From assembly GCA_016709445.1 (NCBI GenBank), contig JADJMV010000025.1, positions 1-64,000 on the forward strand: a DNA stretch of 64,000 bases, read 5' to 3'. Numbering within the stretch: the first letter of the stretch is position 1; the number at the start of each line of letters is the position of its first letter. A program made the position numbers and the translations under genes. The DNA comes from Phycisphaerales bacterium (GTDB taxonomy: Bacteria; Planctomycetota; Phycisphaerae; Phycisphaerales; UBA1924). Below, piece by piece: positions 60,969 through 64,000 of the stretch. The notes beneath the pieces are model-generated. The model was given only the letters and a program-made list of their open reading frames with translations. It did no database searches and was not told the DNA's origin.

Positions 60969-62048
60969 TCAGGCGGTCCCGAGCTTCTTCAGCCGCCGCT
61001 TCGGGTGGATCGCCGTGCTCACCCCCGCCGCGAGGCCCTTGCGGAGCATGCCGATCCCGCAGCGCTCGAATGCGCCGTCGAGATTCGCGGCGCTGTACTC
61101 GGTGCCGATGAAGTTCCGGCCGTGCTCGCGGGCCACGACGGCCGTCGTGCCGCTCCCGATGAATGGGTCGAGCACCGTGTCGCCCGGGTCGGAGCAGGCG
61201 AGGATGACGCGCTCGAGATACACCTCGGGGAGTTGATTGTCGTGATAGTGGCGGCGCTCTTTGTTGTTGCCCTGGACGCGCCCCCAGTAGGGGCCGTACC
61301 ACACGTCCATCGGCACGCGGAGCCCGGGCGGCATGCCGTCCCGTTTGCTCTCGGTGCGGGCGTCGCCATAGATGGCGCGGCGGTCGCTCGTCTCGAGGAT
61401 CTCGTCGGGGTTCCACACCCGCCGATCGGGGTCGCGGCAGAAGTAGAGCGCGTGCACCTTGCTGTTGATGAACCGCTTGGTGGTGTTCTGGCCGAAGCGG
61501 TAGTGCCAGACGCACCAGTTGACCATGTGCAGCCGGTGCCGCTCCTTCAGATAGACCACGATCTCCGCCGCCCAAGTGTCCGGGATGTTCACCCAGATCG
61601 CCCCGTCGTCGGTCAGCGCGGCGATGCACAGGTCAAGCCATCGCATGGTGAACGACTTGGCCTCCGCGCCCGCCGGCCGGAAGGTCTCCCCGACGTCGCA
61701 GTACTCCTTGTCGGGCATCGAGTCCTTCCACTCGTCGTACGCCCGGTTCCAGTTGAAGGGAGGATCGGCGAAGACCAGTCGGACACGCCGATCGGAGACC
61801 TCAGGGATCGAGGGGAGCACCTCGCGGCAATCGCCGAGGTACATGCGCACGCCCCCCTTGCCCGCGCCCGGCGCCATCGACCGCTCGCCCCCGGGCTTGG
61901 CCCGCTTCGGGGCCCGGGTCGGCTCCGACGCCGCCTGGGCGCGCCGAGCCCCGGACGCCTCCTTGGACTTGCTCGAAGCACCCGCCGCACGCCCCGCCCC
62001 GCCTGGCTTCGTGGCCTTCTTCGCGTTCACTTTCCTGGCCTTGGGCAT
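60969..62048 (-). CDS. Beta-class DNA adenine/cytosine-N4 methyltransferase with basic N-terminal tail
   Basis: This 359-residue protein has motif order IV then I. The catalytic DPPFNWN (motif IV) is near residue 95, and the SAM-binding DPFIGSGTTAVVAREHGR (motif I region) is near residue 290, the beta-class arrangement of CcrM-like and some type II enzymes. Residues 1-60 are a Lys/Ala/Gly/Pro-rich tail (PKARKVNAKKATKPGGAGRA) resembling histone-H1-type DNA-binding tails. No restriction endonuclease gene is adjacent, which suggests an orphan, regulatory enzyme. The recognition sequence and the methylated base cannot be read. The ATG at 62048 is before the tail. Confidence 0.88.
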   Translation of the reverse strand: MPKARKVNAKKATKPGGAGRAAGASSKSKEASGARRAQAASEPTRAPKRAKPGGERSMAPGAGKGGVRMYLGDCREVLPSIPEVSDRRVRLVFADPPFNWNRAYDEWKDSMPDKEYCDVGETFRPAGAEAKSFTMRWLDLCIAALTDDGAIWVNIPDTWAAEIVVYLKERHRLHMVNWCVWHYRFGQNTTKRFINSKVHALYFCRDPDRRVWNPDEILETSDRRAIYGDARTESKRDGMPPGLRVPMDVWYGPYWGRVQGNNKERRHYHDNQLPEVYLERVILACSDPGDTVLDPFIGSGTTAVVAREHGRNFIGTEYSAANLDGAFERCGIGMLRKGLAAGVSTAIHPKRRLKKLGTA

Positions 62049-62138
62049 AGGGGTCTCGGCTCGGCGATCCGGGTTCTTGGGAGAGCAGCATAGCGCGGGG
62101 CTTGCCTCCGCGCAAGCCCCGCAAATTCACATCGTCGC

Positions 62139-62942
62139 TCAGCGGGAGGAAGCGCCGAGCGGGTTCTCTCTCGGCGTGGGGTCGCCGTGCGAGGCGACAA
62201 TCTCCCGCGTCCGGCGCCAGAGCGATCGGGCGATCGCGCGGGCGTCCCGTGGATCGAGTGCCTCCGCCGCCGCCGCGATGCACCGCGCGCGCATCGTCAA
62301 GGGGATCACCACACCACACCCCATCGGCTCGAGCATGGCGCTGGCGAGCATGCGCGCAACCACCGCGTGGTCGCCCACGCGGCAGGGCCGCAGGTCGGCA
62401 CAGTCAATCACGGCCAGGTGGGCGCCCGTCTCGTGGAGGCTGGTGACAATGAGGTTCGACGGCTTGGCGTCCCGGTTGAAACGGCCCTCCCGGGACATGC
62501 GTGCCGCGAGGCGTCCGACAGCGCCGGCGAGGTGGCGCCGTTCGCGGGGTCCGAGGTCTCCCGAGGCGAGGAGGTCGAGCACGCTGCGCCCCGGGAGGTA
62601 CTGGAGGACGAGGCACTCGAAGGCGCCGCCCCCGTCAGTCTCCTCGGCGTGGAGCACCGCGAGCGGCTCGCCCGTCGAGAAGCCGTGCTCTCGGAGCCAC
62701 CGCGCGTTACGCCAATGCCGCCAAGCCGGAGTGGCGTGCAGCAGACACCCGAGCCGCTGCCGCACCGAGCCCACCCGCAGGCACTTGACCACGCACTCCC
62801 GCCCCGCCAGCGTGGTCCGCCAGACCGAACCCCCGCCGTGCGACTTGAGGAGGGTGGCGTCGGTGTCGGCCGCCCAGTCACCCGGGGTGCTGGCGGCCAC
62901 GATCCTGAGGTTGTGTCGGGGCGGGCGGGGCACCACCGACAT
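62139..62942 (-). CDS. Lipopolysaccharide-core/Kdo kinase-like protein
   Basis: This 267-residue protein has a eukaryotic-like kinase fold, closest in style to the WaaP/KdkA sugar kinases. The N-lobe shows GGGSVWRTTLAGRECVVKCL, with the ATP-binding lysine. The catalytic loop reads FNRDAKPSNLIVT; the usual HRD histidine is Asn here, but Asp, Lys and Asn remain. The metal-binding aspartate is in LAVIDCADLR. It probably phosphorylates a lipid-linked sugar in the envelope. It diverges from a glycosyltransferase gene, 56 bases away, a combination common in lipopolysaccharide-core loci. The ATG at 62942 fits. Confidence 0.78.
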   Translation of the reverse strand: MSVVPRPPRHNLRIVAASTPGDWAADTDATLLKSHGGGSVWRTTLAGRECVVKCLRVGSVRQRLGCLLHATPAWRHWRNARWLREHGFSTGEPLAVLHAEETDGGGAFECLVLQYLPGRSVLDLLASGDLGPRERRHLAGAVGRLAARMSREGRFNRDAKPSNLIVTSLHETGAHLAVIDCADLRPCRVGDHAVVARMLASAMLEPMGCGVVIPLTMRARCIAAAAEALDPRDARAIARSLWRRTREIVASHGDPTPRENPLGASSR

Positions 62943-62998
62943 CGTATCAGCGGGGGTCGGTTTGACAGGAGGGGCCGGGGGCCGGACGATCCGCGGTC

Positions 62999-63835
62999 AT
63001 GTCCCTCTCGGTCGTCATCATCTGCAAGAACAACGAGGCCACCATCGGCCGGACTCTGGCGAGCGTCGCGGGGCTGGCCGCCGAGATCGTTGCGCTGGAT
63101 TCGGGATCCACGGATTCCACGATCACGCAGCTCGAGCGCGAGGGCGCGAGGGTGGAACGGGTGCAGTGGAAGGGCCACATCGCGACCAAGCAGGCCGCGC
63201 TCGAGGCGGCCGCTTGCGACTGGATCCTCTCGATCGACTCCGACGAGAGCGTCGAGGCCGACCTCGCGGCTTCGATCCGGCATTTCATCGGCGAGGACGA
63301 TCCGAGGGTGGCGGGCGCGAGGGTGAACCGCAAGGTGTGGTACGCCGGCCGACCCCTCAACTTCACCTGGCAGCCGGAGTGGCGTTTGCGTCTGGTGCGC
63401 CGGGTCGACGTAGCCGCGGGGCTCGCCTCGTGGGGCGGGGTCAATCCGCACGACAAGCTCGACGTGCAATACCGCGGGGAGCGACGGCCGCTCGATCCGG
63501 CCCGGGCCGGGCGCCCGCCGCAGATCCTGGATCTTGCCGGCACGCTGCGGCACGATTCGTTCAGCGACATGCGCGATCACCTGGCCAACAACCTGCGGCA
63601 CGCGGAGGTCAGCGCGCGGAGCCTGGCCGATCTCGGCGCCCGCGGCAGCGCGTGGAAGCTGGCGACCAGCCCGGTCGGCGCGTTCCTGAAGCAGATCGTG
63701 CTCAAGGGCGCATGGAGGGACGGCTGGCGGGGGTGGGCCGCCGCGGGGAGCACGGCCGCGAACACGATGATGAAGCACATCCTGCTCATCGAGCAGACCA
63801 AGCTGCGCCGCGGGGATCACGACGCGGCGGAGTGA
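62999..63835 (+). CDS. Family 2 glycosyltransferase (WaaE/KdtX-like)
   Basis: This 278-residue inverting glycosyltransferase of GT2 has SLSVVIICKNNEATIGRTLA at the N-terminus, EIVALDSGSTDSTITQLERE, and the metal-binding DxD-like WILSIDSDESVEADL. It then has EWRLRLVRR and the C-terminal membrane-associating segment found in WaaE-like lipopolysaccharide-core enzymes. It would transfer a hexose to a lipid-A-linked or other envelope sugar. The divergent kinase-like gene supports an envelope-sugar role. The ATG at 62999 follows directly after a short divergent promoter region. Confidence 0.9.
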   Translation: MSLSVVIICKNNEATIGRTLASVAGLAAEIVALDSGSTDSTITQLEREGARVERVQWKGHIATKQAALEAAACDWILSIDSDESVEADLAASIRHFIGEDDPRVAGARVNRKVWYAGRPLNFTWQPEWRLRLVRRVDVAAGLASWGGVNPHDKLDVQYRGERRPLDPARAGRPPQILDLAGTLRHDSFSDMRDHLANNLRHAEVSARSLADLGARGSAWKLATSPVGAFLKQIVLKGAWRDGWRGWAAAGSTAANTMMKHILLIEQTKLRRGDHDAAE

Positions 63836-63850
63836 GCCCGGCGCCCGCCC

Positions 63851-64000
63851 TCAGCCGGGCGGCTTGGGCTTGAAGATCTGGTCGGCGACCTGCCTCAGCT
63901 GCTCCTCACGCGGCACGCTCGCGTCCGATGCGATGATCCCGGCGAAGAGCTTCGCGGTTTCTTCGGTGGTGTTGACGTGCGGGAAGGGCCCGCCCGGCTC
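63851..64000 (-). CDS. C-terminal fragment of an unidentified protein
   Basis: On the minus strand an open frame runs in from the window edge and stops with TGA at 63851-63853. It encodes 49 residues, including GPFPHVNTTEETAKLFAGII and SVPREEQLRQVADQIF, then a Lys/Pro tail. It converges with the glycosyltransferase gene, with 15 bases between the stops. The composition is protein-like, but the fragment is too short to assign a family. Confidence 0.55.
   Translation of the reverse strand, partial: EPGGPFPHVNTTEETAKLFAGIIASDASVPREEQLRQVADQIFKPKPPG

Overview
The window is high in G+C throughout (judged by eye) and reads as a chromosome fragment of a planctomycete, most likely of the Phycisphaerae. 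Three things point there: two secreted proteins ending in a PEP-CTERM-like tail (VPGAP or VPTPG, a hydrophobic helix, then RRRR); two secreted proteins ending in duplicated calcium-loop, dockerin-like repeats; and several planctomycete-style envelope proteins, including a DUF11 cysteine-rich lipoprotein. I see no phage, transposase, CRISPR array, rRNA or tRNA.

Layout. 0.4-6.6 kb: a fatty acid desaturase, a glucan phosphorylase, then on the minus strand a compact operon of cystathionine gamma-synthase, a catalytic-domain-only aspartokinase and aspartate-semialdehyde dehydrogenase. A SAM-clan riboswitch precedes this operon, with a hairpin around the ribosome binding site. 6.8-9.7 kb: a large secreted dockerin-like protein. 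9.7-15.6 kb: a PadR regulator and a tripartite MacAB/TolC-type efflux operon, divergent from an S41 peptidase and a serine hydrolase. 18.7-30.4 kb: a TMEM175-like channel, a hydrolase, a redoxin, glycyl- and histidyl-tRNA synthetases, a beta-helix protein with two sugar ABC permeases, a PEP-CTERM protein, and YkgJ and FmdB proteins. 30.5-38.6 kb: a FlgM-like protein, then a three-gene cluster of a giant Maf-type glycosyltransferase fusion, neuA and neuB. The third sugar gene, neuC, lies at 47.3 kb. 38.6-52.9 kb: Nif3, IspE, a ROK kinase, an oxidoreductase, an envelope coiled-coil protein, an acyltransferase, a response regulator, an HDOD protein, SurE and two secreted proteins. 53-56 kb: the reverse transsulfuration pair. 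56-64 kb: DinB, MscL, the DUF11 lipoprotein, DUF167, a DNA methyltransferase, a sugar/lipid kinase-like protein and a glycosyltransferase.

How the genes work together. Sulfur amino acid metabolism is covered twice: a methionine-directed operon under a SAM riboswitch, and a cystathionine beta-synthase plus cystathionine gamma-lyase pair for the reverse route. NeuC, NeuB, NeuA and the Maf fusion form a plausible route from UDP-amino sugar to CMP-nonulosonic acid to glycosylated flagellin; the nearby FlgM homologue fits a flagellated cell.

Two features run through the whole window. Small dispersed palindromic or inverted-repeat elements of at least three types occupy the intergenic gaps. At least nine conserved genes are broken by frameshifts, many at homopolymers, and the density is highest in the first 5 kb. 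Uncorrected sequencing indels explain this better than gene decay, because several of the genes are normally essential.
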